Shown here in pieces: positions 1-7,758 of a DNA stretch of 37,465 nucleotides. The stretch spans positions 1 through 37,465 of the forward strand of contig CANFOQ010000029.1 in assembly GCA_947448745.1 (NCBI GenBank), written 5' to 3'. Below the pieces are notes generated by a model that was not told where the DNA came from, made no database searches, and saw only the letters and a list, made by a program, of their open reading frames with translations. Source of the stretch: Comamonadaceae bacterium (lineage in GTDB: Bacteria > Pseudomonadota > Gammaproteobacteria > Burkholderiales > Burkholderiaceae_C). Numbering within the stretch: the first letter of the stretch is position 1; the number at the start of each line of letters is the position of its first letter. Made by a program: the position numbers and the translations under genes.

Positions 1-406
1 CTCGGACTTCAACGGCTTGAAAGTCATCATCGCCGAAGGCGAATGCCAACTCGAGCGGCAACGCCGCATCAAACCGCTGGTGGCGCAACTCAAGCGTGAT
101 GGCCGTCGCGTGCAACGTGTGCGCTACGGCGTGGACGAGGACGTGTGCAATGGCGACCATGCCTGCATGCGCTTGTCCGCCTGCCCCACGCTGACCTTGA
201 AGGACAACCCCGACCCGCTGAAAGTGGACCCGGTGGCCACGGTGATCGATGGCTGTGTCGGCTGCGGTTTGTGCGGCGAAAACGCGCACAGCGCCAGCCT
301 GTGCCCCAGCTTTTACCGCGCTGAAATCGTGCAAAACCCCAAACCCCTTGAACGCATCTGGGCGGCGGTGCAACAACGCATGGTTCGCGCCTTGCAACGC
401 GCATGA
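1..406 (+). CDS. iorA: Indolepyruvate ferredoxin oxidoreductase, IorA-like subunit (C-terminal end, partial)
   Basis: The frame is open from base 2 to a TGA at 404-406, so the gene starts outside the window; about 134 C-terminal residues are visible. The family oxidatively decarboxylates arylpyruvates (from aromatic amino acids) to arylacetyl-CoA in the cytoplasm, using thiamine diphosphate and iron-sulfur clusters. The visible part is the ferredoxin-like tail. Counting from the Met codon at 17, there are Cys at 44, 50 and 56 (the last followed by Pro), then a C-x2-C-x2-C-x9-C-P motif at 80-96. The thiamine domain would lie upstream. The stop overlaps the start of the next gene by ATGA, so the two subunits are translationally coupled. 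The family call rests on the cysteine pattern and the recognisable IorB-type neighbour. Confidence 0.85.
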   Translation, partial: SDFNGLKVIIAEGECQLERQRRIKPLVAQLKRDGRRVQRVRYGVDEDVCNGDHACMRLSACPTLTLKDNPDPLKVDPVATVIDGCVGCGLCGENAHSASLCPSFYRAEIVQNPKPLERIWAAVQQRMVRALQRA

Positions 407-2031
407 GCCAGCCCATCAGTTTGTTGATCTGCGCCTTGGGTGGAGAAGGCGGCGGCGTGCTCAGCAGTTGGCTCATGGACACCGCACGACGCGCTGGTTT
501 TCCTGCGCAAAGCTCGTCCATCCCGGGCGTGGCGCAGCGCACCGGCGCCACCACCTATTACGTGGAAGTGTGGCCCACGCCCTTGAACGCGTTGCAAGGC
601 CAGCGCCCGGTGTTCAGCTTGAACCCGGTGCCCGGCGCTTTGGATGCTTTGTTGTCCTCGGAGTTGCTGGAAACCGCGCGGCAAGTGTCCTTGGGGCTGG
701 TCTCGCCCGACCGCACCCGGGTGTTCAGCTCCTCGGGGCGCAGCCTGACCACGCAAGAGCGCATCAGCATGGGAGACGGCCGTACCGACAGCGCCGCTTT
801 GCTGCAATTGATTCAACAGCAGGCCAAAGAAGCGCAGGTGTGGGATTTCGCGGCCATGGCGCAAGCGCATGGCACGATGGTGAGCGCGGTCATGCTGGGC
901 GTGGTGGCCGGCAGTGGTTTGTTGCCTTTAGAGCGTGCGCATTTTGAAGCCAGCATTCAAGACGGCAGCGCCTCAGCCGCGCAAACCACCGCCAGCTTGA
1001 AAGGTTTCGCGGCGGGCTTTGAGCGAGCAGCGAATGCCCAAGCCCTGCAAGCCATGCTGCAAGACGAGGACAGCCCGCCAGCCGCAGCCACCTTGCTCGA
1101 CGCCGTTTCAACTCGAAGTGCGCAACCTGCAGCTGTGCAAGCCCTGCCCGCCGCGGTGCGTGAATTCGCGCAGCTGGGTTACCAACGGTTGTTGGACTAC
1201 CAAGGCACCGCCTATGCCGACCTGTATGTGCAGCGTTTGCAAGCGGTGTTGCACGCCGAAAACGCCGCCGACCCCGCGCAGGTGCATGCCCATGCGGCCA
1301 GTCGCCACACCGCCCGTTGGTTGGCCTTGTGGATGGCGTTTGACGACATCGTGCGGGTGGCGGATTTGAAAAGCCGCACCAGCCGTTGGCAACGCGTGGC
1401 CGCCGAGGTGAAAGCCCAACCCGGCGAACTGCTGCGGGTCTATGACCATTTCAAACCGGGTGTGCCCGAATTGGCCGCGCTGCTGCCGAATGCTTTGGCC
1501 AAGCCCCTGCTACGCTGGCAACAACAACGTGTGGCGACAGGGCGTGAGCCCTTGGCCTGGGCCTTGAAGATTGGCAGCCATTCGGTGCTGGGCATGCTGG
1601 CCTTGCGCACATTGGCCAGCTTGAAATGGTTGCGCCCGCATGGCAGCCGGTTTGAGCAGGAACAAGCCGACATCAGCGCATGGTTGCAAGCCGTCACCAC
1701 AGGCTTGCAAGCAGACTGGGCTTTGGGTTCAGAGCTTGCGCAATGCGGCCAGCTCATCAAAGGTTATGGCAGCACCAATGAACGCGCCAAGCGCAACCTG
1801 CAACACATCCTTGTGCATCTGGCCTCAGCGGCTTTGAACCCGTCTGCCAGTTGGCGGGCCCAAGCCGTGGCGCAAGCCCGCACGGCTGCGTTGCAAGACG
1901 AAGCCGGTGTGGCGCTCAACACCCAGTTGAACCGTTTGGGTGCTGCCGCCCTGCCCGCCACCGTGCAACCTTTGCGTTTTGTGCGCCATGCTGCACGCCG
2001 TTCACAAGCCAAACCGCCCGACAACCCATGA
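403..2031 (+). CDS. iorB: Indolepyruvate oxidoreductase, IorB-like subunit with long C-terminal domain
   Basis: 542 residues. The N-terminal ~200 residues look like the gamma domain of 2-oxoacid:ferredoxin oxidoreductases: a glycine-rich GGEGGGVLSSWL stretch at 13-24 and the motif IPGVAQRTGATTYY near 40-53. The remaining ~300 residues are alpha-helical, rich in Ala, Leu and Gln, and match my memory of the DUF6537 extension found on betaproteobacterial IorB proteins. It should partner IorA in converting indolepyruvate, phenylpyruvate or related acids to their acyl-CoA. The start is fixed by the ATGA overlap with iorA at 403-406. The classical archaeal IorB is only about 200 residues, so the length is normal only for this fused form. 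Confidence 0.85.
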   Translation: MSQPISLLICALGGEGGGVLSSWLMDTARRAGFPAQSSSIPGVAQRTGATTYYVEVWPTPLNALQGQRPVFSLNPVPGALDALLSSELLETARQVSLGLVSPDRTRVFSSSGRSLTTQERISMGDGRTDSAALLQLIQQQAKEAQVWDFAAMAQAHGTMVSAVMLGVVAGSGLLPLERAHFEASIQDGSASAAQTTASLKGFAAGFERAANAQALQAMLQDEDSPPAAATLLDAVSTRSAQPAAVQALPAAVREFAQLGYQRLLDYQGTAYADLYVQRLQAVLHAENAADPAQVHAHAASRHTARWLALWMAFDDIVRVADLKSRTSRWQRVAAEVKAQPGELLRVYDHFKPGVPELAALLPNALAKPLLRWQQQRVATGREPLAWALKIGSHSVLGMLALRTLASLKWLRPHGSRFEQEQADISAWLQAVTTGLQADWALGSELAQCGQLIKGYGSTNERAKRNLQHILVHLASAALNPSASWRAQAVAQARTAALQDEAGVALNTQLNRLGAAALPATVQPLRFVRHAARRSQAKPPDNP

Positions 2032-2038
2032 AGACGCC

Positions 2039-2851
2039 ATGAAAACCCCCATCAACCGCTTCAAACAAGCCCTGCAACACACTAAACCGCAAATCGGTTT
2101 GTGGCTCAACCTGATCCACCCCGACGCCGCCGAAATTTGCGGCTTGGCCGGTTTTGATTGGCTGGTGGTCGACGGCGAACACGCGCCCCACGACCTGCAA
2201 AGCATCAAGGCGCAATTGCAAGTGTTGGCGGCCTACCCCGACAGCCACCCGGTGGCACGCTTGCCAGTGGGTGAGACCGCCCTCATCAAACAGTATTTGG
2301 ACCTGGGCGTGACCACCTTGCTGGTGCCGATGGTGGACACGCCCGAGCAAGCCGCACAACTGGTGCAGGCTTGTCGCTACCCACAAGCCGATGGCCAAGG
2401 CGGGGTGCGCGGGATGGCGGGTTCGCGGGCCAGCCGCTGGGGCCACTATGAGGACTATTTCACCGCTGCCAATGCGCAAGTGTGTTTGTTGGTGCAAGTT
2501 GAAACCTTTCAAGCCCTGCACAACCTGGACGCGATCGCCGCCACCCCAGGTGTGGATGGCGTGTTCATCGGCCCGGCCGATTTGTCCGCCGCCATGGGCT
2601 TGGTCGGGCAACCAGCGCACCCGACCGTGCAAGCCGCGATCGAGGACGGCATCGCGCGGATTGTGAAAGCAGGCAAAGCAGCTGGCGTGATTGCCACCGA
2701 TGAGGCCTTGGCCCGGCACTATTTGGCGTGCGGCGCGACGTTTGTGGCGGTGGGCGTCGACGCCATGTTGCTGATGCGGGCCAGCCGCGACTTGGCCGCG
2801 CGTTTCAAAGGCGCGGCTCCTGCTTCCAAAGGCAGTGGCGGCAGCTACTGA
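2039..2851 (+). CDS. hpaI: HpcH/HpaI-family aldolase
   Basis: 270 residues, the usual length for class II HpaI (4-hydroxy-2-oxoheptane-1,7-dioate aldolase), which cleaves the last intermediate of homoprotocatechuate catabolism to pyruvate and a semialdehyde. The residues important in E. coli HpaI have counterparts: His48 in VVDGEHAPHD, Arg74 in VARLP, and the metal ligands Glu155 (VQVETFQ) and Asp181 (FIGPADLS). I chose ATG 2039 because it gives the family N-terminus (MKTPINRFKQAL) and lies 7 bases past the iorB stop; the same frame stays open upstream to 1940 inside iorB. Sugar-acid aldolases of the same fold (GarL, RhmA) cannot be excluded. The link with iorAB suggests aromatic acid breakdown. 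Confidence 0.85.
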   Translation: MKTPINRFKQALQHTKPQIGLWLNLIHPDAAEICGLAGFDWLVVDGEHAPHDLQSIKAQLQVLAAYPDSHPVARLPVGETALIKQYLDLGVTTLLVPMVDTPEQAAQLVQACRYPQADGQGGVRGMAGSRASRWGHYEDYFTAANAQVCLLVQVETFQALHNLDAIAATPGVDGVFIGPADLSAAMGLVGQPAHPTVQAAIEDGIARIVKAGKAAGVIATDEALARHYLACGATFVAVGVDAMLLMRASRDLAARFKGAAPASKGSGGSY

Positions 2852-2947
2852 AGGCGCTCAACCAAGGGCAGATCCCGAGGGTCAAGCAGGGCGGCCTGGG
2901 GTATCCTGTTTGGATCTTGTTTGACTTTTTTGAGCCCTGCACACACC

Positions 2948-3982
2948 ATGAAAAACAACGCCTCTTTCACGCACCGCGGCCTGCTCGCCGCCCTCTTGGT
3001 TTGCTTGCCTGTGCTGGGCTTGGCACAAGACAAAATCCAGCCCGTGCGTGTCTCCACCTGGGTGCCGGCCCAACACGCCTTGAACCCGGCCATCCAAGCC
3101 TGGGCCGACAGCCTGAAAAAAGCGGCGGGCGGCAGCATCAACCCCACCCTCTTCCCGTCTGAACAACTGGGCAAAGCGTTCGACCATTACGACATGGCAC
3201 GCGACGGCTTGACCGATTTCGCCTTTGTGAACCCCGGCTACCAACCCGGTCGCTTCCCCATCTTTGCAGCGGCCTCCTTGCCGTTTGAGATCAGCAATTC
3301 CAAAGCCGGCTCTGCGGCGATTGACGCTTGGTACCGCAACTACGCGGCCAAAGAGATGAAGGAAGTGAAGTTTTGCTTCGCCTTCGCCCACGACCCCGGC
3401 GCGTTCCATTCGCGCAAAAAAGTCGTGCTGCCCACCGATGTGAAGGGCCTGAAAGTGCGCCCCGCCACCTCCACCGTGGGCCAAATGATCACGCTGTTGG
3501 GCGGCACCAATGTGCAAGCCTCGGCACCCGAAGCGCGTGACGCCATCGAGCGTGGCGTGGCCGATGCGCTCACCTTCCCCTGGGGTTCGCTGTCCTTGTT
3601 TGGCATCGACAAGGTGGTGAAGTTCCACATGGACGTGCCTTTGTACGTGACGCCGTTTGTGATGGTGATGAACCTGGACAAGTACAAAGCCTTGTCGCCT
3701 GCCCAACAAAAAGCCGTGGACGGCCACTGCAACAGCGATTGGGCCGAAAAAGTAGGCACGGCTTGGGCCGACTTTGAAATCGCTGGTCACACCAAGCTCT
3801 TGGCCGACAAGGCCAACCGCGAGATCTACAGCCTGACACCCGAGCAACTGGCCGCTTGGAAAACCGCAGTCGCCCCCGTCCAACAACAGTGGGCGGACGA
3901 GGTGAAAAAACGCGGCGACGATCCCGCCCCCATCTTGAAAGCATTGCAACAAAGCTTGGCCAAGTACAAGTCTGCGCTGTAA
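2948..3982 (+). CDS. dctP: TRAP transporter solute-binding protein, DctP family
   Basis: 344 residues. The first 26 form a Sec signal peptide with a hydrophobic core LLAALLVCLPVLGLA and probable cleavage before Gln27. The mature protein has DctP features: WVPAQHALNP near the N-terminus, then a GLKVRPATSTVG segment, where the family places its carboxylate-binding arginine, and a C-terminal helical tail. It is the periplasmic receptor that delivers an organic acid to the membrane subunits encoded by the next two genes. ATG 2948 is preferred over an in-frame upstream start at 2921 because it begins with the signal peptide (MKNNAS). A 96-base gap separates it from the aldolase gene, so it may have its own promoter. 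The substrate is unknown; the neighbours suggest an aromatic-derived acid. Confidence 0.9.
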   Translation: MKNNASFTHRGLLAALLVCLPVLGLAQDKIQPVRVSTWVPAQHALNPAIQAWADSLKKAAGGSINPTLFPSEQLGKAFDHYDMARDGLTDFAFVNPGYQPGRFPIFAAASLPFEISNSKAGSAAIDAWYRNYAAKEMKEVKFCFAFAHDPGAFHSRKKVVLPTDVKGLKVRPATSTVGQMITLLGGTNVQASAPEARDAIERGVADALTFPWGSLSLFGIDKVVKFHMDVPLYVTPFVMVMNLDKYKALSPAQQKAVDGHCNSDWAEKVGTAWADFEIAGHTKLLADKANREIYSLTPEQLAAWKTAVAPVQQQWADEVKKRGDDPAPILKALQQSLAKYKSAL

Positions 3983-3985
3983 GCC

Positions 3986-4507
3986 ATGGCGCAGCACAGC
4001 AGCAAAAGTCCCTTCGACAAAATCATTGACGCCATCGAATGGACGGCGGCCTTGTTCGTCGGCATCGTCGCGCTCAACATCTTCATCGCCGTGGTGTTGC
4101 GCAAGTTCTTCGACACCGCCATCCCTGACAGCTATGACTTCGGTCGGTTGCTGTTGGGCATCCTGATTTTTTGGGGCATCGCCGCCACCAGCTACCGGGG
4201 TGGCCACATCACCGTTGATTTGCTCTGGACCTATGCCAGCCCCCGTTGGAAACGCTACATCGATGTGTTCGCCACCTTGGTGCTGTTGTTGGTGGTCACG
4301 GTGCAAACCATCATGCTGTTTGACAAAGTGGCCATGACTTTCCATGACCACGTGCAAACCTACGACCTGAACCTGCCCACCTGGCCCTTCTTCGCCGTGG
4401 CCTGGATGGGTGACGTGTCCGCTGTGTTGTTGATCACCATCCGCACCTGGCGTTTGCTGCGCGACCCCGAGGCCTTGCAACACCCCACTGGCGGAACTGG
4501 ACACTGA
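3986..4507 (+). CDS. dctQ: TRAP transporter small membrane subunit, DctQ family
   Basis: 173 residues with about four hydrophobic segments: near 18-40 (ALFVGIVALNIFIAVVL), 52-72 (LLLGILIFWGIAATSY), 90-110 (TLVLLLVVTVQTIML) and 130-150. This is the four-helix layout of DctQ proteins. The segment DFGRLLLGILIFWGIA followed by YRGGHITVDLLW is typical. It sits in the inner membrane and joins the receptor to the large permease. Its start lies three bases past the dctP stop and it ends one base before dctM, so the three genes are one transcription unit. Confidence 0.88.
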   Translation: MAQHSSKSPFDKIIDAIEWTAALFVGIVALNIFIAVVLRKFFDTAIPDSYDFGRLLLGILIFWGIAATSYRGGHITVDLLWTYASPRWKRYIDVFATLVLLLVVTVQTIMLFDKVAMTFHDHVQTYDLNLPTWPFFAVAWMGDVSAVLLITIRTWRLLRDPEALQHPTGGTGH

Positions 4508-4508
4508 C

Positions 4509-5825
4509 ATGGACCTGATGAATTTAAGCCCCGATGCGGTGGCCTTGATCGGCTTTGTGTCGCTCTTCACACTCATGTTGTTGCGCGTGCCGGTGGGCAT
4601 GGCCATGGGCTTGGTGGGCGTGTGCGGCTACAGCTACATCGCCGGCAGTGGTCCGGCCTTGAAGCTGATTGGCCAAACCTCGATGCGCACGGTCACCGAC
4701 TACACCTTTGGCGTCATCCCCATGTTCATGTTGATGGGCGCGTTTGTTTCGGTGTCGGGTGTCAGCCGCGAGTTGTTTCGCGCGGCCAACGCCTTCATCG
4801 GCCACATGCGCGGCGGCTTGGGCGTGGCCACCGTGTTGGCCTGCGGTGGGTTTGCCGCCATCTGTGGTTCGTCAGTCGCCACCGCCGCCACCTTCTCTTC
4901 GGTGGCCTACCCCGAGATGCGTCGCTTTGGTTACCCGCAGTCTTTTTCCACGGGTGTCATCGCCGCCGGTGGCACGCTGGGCGCGATGCTGCCGCCCTCA
5001 ACCGTGTTGGCGGTCTACGCCATCTTGACGCAACAAGACATTGGCAAGCTGTTCATGGCCGGCATCATCCCCGGCATCTTGGCCATGCTGATGTATGTCC
5101 TGACCATCTTTCTCATCGTGCGGGTGCGCCCCGATTGGTTGCCCCGCGGTGAGCAGCAAAGCTGGGGCCAACGCCTGCATGGTTTGAAAGATGTGTGGGC
5201 ACCCTTGGTGTTGTTCTTCTTCGTCATCGGCGGTTTGTACGGCGGTTTCTTCACGCCCACCGAAGCCGGTGGTGTCGGTGCCACCGGTGCGTTTTTGTTG
5301 GGCGTGTTGCGCGGCAAGCTTGACCGCGCAGGCACCCTCACCGCGCTGTTGTCGGCCACCCGCACCGCTGCTGCGGTGTTCACGGTGCTGATTGGCGCCT
5401 TGATATTTGGTTACTTCCTCACCATCACCCAGGTGCCGCAAAACCTCACCGCCTTTGTCACAAATTTGGGCTTGGGACGTTACGAGGTGCTCGCCCTCAT
5501 CATGGTGATGTACCTGGTGTTGGGTTGCTTGATGGACGCCATGGCCATGATCATCTTGACCGTGCCCATCATCTTCCCGGTCATCGTGCAGCTGGGCTTT
5601 GACCCGATTTGGTTTGGCATCATCATCGTCATGACGGTCGAGCTGGGCTTGATTCACCCGCCGGTGGGCATGAACGTGTTCGTCATCAAGAGCGTGGTGC
5701 AAGACGTGAGTTTCACCACCATCTTCAAAGGCGTCATTCCTTTTGTGCTGACCGACATCCTGCGCTTGGTCATCCTGATCGCGTTTCCAATGATTGCGCT
5801 GTGGCTGCCCGGGCGCATGGGCTAG
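4509..5825 (+). CDS. dctM: TRAP transporter large permease, DctM family
   Basis: 438 residues, very hydrophobic throughout, matching the 12-helix large subunit of TRAP transporters (usual length 425-440). Family segments include IPMFMLMGAFVSVSGVSREL, AAICGSSVATAATFSSVAYPEM, TLGAMLPPSTVLAVYAI, and the late LIHPPVGMNVFVIKSV. It carries out sodium-driven uptake of the solute bound by DctP. The start at 4509 follows the dctQ stop by one base. The gene ends 40 bases before the convergent PhoX-family gene. Confidence 0.92.
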   Translation: MDLMNLSPDAVALIGFVSLFTLMLLRVPVGMAMGLVGVCGYSYIAGSGPALKLIGQTSMRTVTDYTFGVIPMFMLMGAFVSVSGVSRELFRAANAFIGHMRGGLGVATVLACGGFAAICGSSVATAATFSSVAYPEMRRFGYPQSFSTGVIAAGGTLGAMLPPSTVLAVYAILTQQDIGKLFMAGIIPGILAMLMYVLTIFLIVRVRPDWLPRGEQQSWGQRLHGLKDVWAPLVLFFFVIGGLYGGFFTPTEAGGVGATGAFLLGVLRGKLDRAGTLTALLSATRTAAAVFTVLIGALIFGYFLTITQVPQNLTAFVTNLGLGRYEVLALIMVMYLVLGCLMDAMAMIILTVPIIFPVIVQLGFDPIWFGIIIVMTVELGLIHPPVGMNVFVIKSVVQDVSFTTIFKGVIPFVLTDILRLVILIAFPMIALWLPGRMG

Positions 5826-5833
5826 CGCACTGC

Positions 5834-5867
5834 GAAGCGCGTTCTAGTGCTTGGGCTAGAGCGCTTC
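5834..5867. terminator. Hairpin between convergent dctM and PhoX-family genes
   Basis: GAAGCGC at 5834-5840 pairs with GCGCTTC at 5861-5867, and TCTAG pairs with CTAGA inside it, leaving a two-base bulge (GT) on the left arm and an 8-base loop. It lies between two genes that end toward each other and includes part of the stop codon of the minus-strand gene. There is no T-run on either side, so it is not a textbook intrinsic terminator. It may act as a transcript-end stabiliser or a weak bidirectional terminator. Confidence 0.4.
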
Positions 5868-7755
5868 ACAAACCGATCACGCCGCCGTTCTTTTTGCGCA
5901 CCGCGACGGTGGCACTACGAGGTCGTGTTTCATCCACATAGTCGGGCCAGTTCGAGTACTTGGCTGTTTCTTTCGGGTCGCTGCGGTCCGAGGGCGATTC
6001 GCCCGGGTGCTGGATGTTCAAAAACATCGTCGTGCCGTCCGGGGTGAACGACAAGCCGGTGATTTCGCAGTTGGTCGGGCCGGTTAAAAAGCGCCGCACT
6101 TCGCCAGTGGTCACATCACAGGCCAACAGTTGGTTGTTGCCAATGCGCTCGAATTCACCTTGGCGCATTTGGCTGCTGTGCACATCGGTTTCGATCCACA
6201 GCAAACCGCCAGGACCGAAGGTGATGCCATCGGGGCAGCCAAAAATATCGCCTTGAATGTTGCCTTTGGCTTCAGGGCGTGCATTGGCTGGGTCACCGGC
6301 CAACAGCAAATGGTTCCATTTGAAATGCAAGCCATCGAAGTCACCCGCATCTTGCCAACGGATGATCTGCCCCATGCTGTTGTTGACGCGCGGGTTGGCC
6401 GCATCCACACCGGGTTTGCCGGGTTCGCCACGCTGGCTGTTGTTGGTGAGGGTGCAATAGACCCAGCCACTGGCGGTGTCGATGGTCAGCCATTCGGGGC
6501 GGTCCATTTTGGTGGCACCCAGGGCATCGCTGGCTTGTCGCGCCTTCACCAACACCTCGCCTTGGTCGGCAAAGCCATTGGCTGCCGTCAACGGTCCTTG
6601 ACCATGCACCAACGGCAACCACGCACCGGTGCCATCGGCGTCAAAACGCGCCACGTACAAGGTGCCGTGGTCTAGCAAATCGCGGTTGGCCGCCGCGCCA
6701 CCGGCTTGAATCTTGTCGCGGCTGACGAATTTGTAGATGTACTCAAAACGCGCGTCTTCACCCGAATACACCACGGCGCGGCCACTTTTGGTTTGCCCCA
6801 CCCACGCACCTTCATGGGCGCCGCGGCCAATGGCGGTGCGTTTGATGGGCGTGCTGCTCGGGTCCATCGGATCCACTTCCACGATCCAACCAAAGCGGTT
6901 CGGTTCGTTCGGGTGCTGCTCGGCGTTGAAGCGCTGGTCATGCGGCTCCCACTGGCTGTAACTTTTGGGGCGCAAGCCCCAGCGCTTGTGGTGCGCCGAA
7001 GGCTTGTCACCAGTGGCAAAGTAATTGGCCCAGTTTTCTTCGCCCGACAAATACGTGCCCCAAGGCGTCATGCTGCTGGCGCAGTTGCCTAAAGTGCCCA
7101 GCACCCGGGTGCCCGTGGCATCGGCAGCGGTGCGCAACAAGGCATGGCCCGCAGCCGGGCCTGAAAGCGTCATCGGGGTGTTGGCCGTGATGCGGCGGGC
7201 CCACTTGGAGGGGCGCACCATCTGCCAGCCCTTGTTGTCCAGCTTGACTTCGATCACCGAGATGCCATGCGCGTTTTGTGCTTTCAATACTTTCTCTGCG
7301 GTCATCGGCTCAAAGCCATCGGGGAACAACAAGCCCTCGTCGATGTACTCGTGGTTGTTCACCAGCAAGCCATGGGTGGCGCTGCCTTGCAACGGGAAAA
7401 ACACCAAGCCATCGTGGTGCATGCCCATTTGCACGGCTTGCTCTTGCGCCGTGTTGCTGGCGTCGGGTTTGTAGGCCGGCATGTTGCCGGCGATGCCCAC
7501 CGGCTCACCCCAAGGGGCCAACACCGTGGCCACGTAGTCGGCAGGCAGCTCAATGAAGTCGCCCATGCCAATCGGCATGGCTTTGAAACCGATGCGGCTG
7601 GCCTTGGCCTGCGCTGCCAGTGGCGACAAGCTGCCCAGCAAGCCCAGCCAAGCGGCCAGTTGCAGGGTTTGACGTTTGGCCGGGTCAGAAACCTGGTGGA
7701 TGCTGGTGTTGCTGGAGCCGTTGCTGAGCTCCATCGTTGAAAAATCTTTGGCCAT
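5866..7755 (-). CDS. phoX: PhoX-family (DUF839) phosphatase-like exported protein
   Basis: 629 residues, in the range of PhoX, a periplasmic alkaline phosphatase that uses a calcium-iron cofactor. A hydrophobic export segment lies at about 31-49 (LQLAAWLGLLGSLSPLAAQA). It is preceded by AKRQT rather than the RR expected of the Tat signals usual for PhoX. Family motifs seen are VNNHEYIDEG at 133-142, NCASSMTPWGTYLSGEENW at 224-242, GWIVEVDP, and RPEWLTIDTASGWVYC. In the third, Gly238 stands where PhoX proteins, as I recall them, have a cysteine that ligates iron (TCEEN), so activity or metal content may differ. It lies three bases downstream of the di-haem gene and is presumably co-transcribed. 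No full Pho box was seen upstream of the pair. Confidence 0.85.
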   Translation of the reverse strand: MAKDFSTMELSNGSSNTSIHQVSDPAKRQTLQLAAWLGLLGSLSPLAAQAKASRIGFKAMPIGMGDFIELPADYVATVLAPWGEPVGIAGNMPAYKPDASNTAQEQAVQMGMHHDGLVFFPLQGSATHGLLVNNHEYIDEGLLFPDGFEPMTAEKVLKAQNAHGISVIEVKLDNKGWQMVRPSKWARRITANTPMTLSGPAAGHALLRTAADATGTRVLGTLGNCASSMTPWGTYLSGEENWANYFATGDKPSAHHKRWGLRPKSYSQWEPHDQRFNAEQHPNEPNRFGWIVEVDPMDPSSTPIKRTAIGRGAHEGAWVGQTKSGRAVVYSGEDARFEYIYKFVSRDKIQAGGAAANRDLLDHGTLYVARFDADGTGAWLPLVHGQGPLTAANGFADQGEVLVKARQASDALGATKMDRPEWLTIDTASGWVYCTLTNNSQRGEPGKPGVDAANPRVNNSMGQIIRWQDAGDFDGLHFKWNHLLLAGDPANARPEAKGNIQGDIFGCPDGITFGPGGLLWIETDVHSSQMRQGEFERIGNNQLLACDVTTGEVRRFLTGPTNCEITGLSFTPDGTTMFLNIQHPGESPSDRSDPKETAKYSNWPDYVDETRPRSATVAVRKKNGGVIGL

Positions 7756-7758
7756 GGT

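Noticed and set aside
2882..4606. 574-codon minus-strand frame across dctP and dctQ
   Set aside because: It spans two convincing plus-strand genes and a gap, is rich in His, Gln and Gly, and has no recognisable domain.
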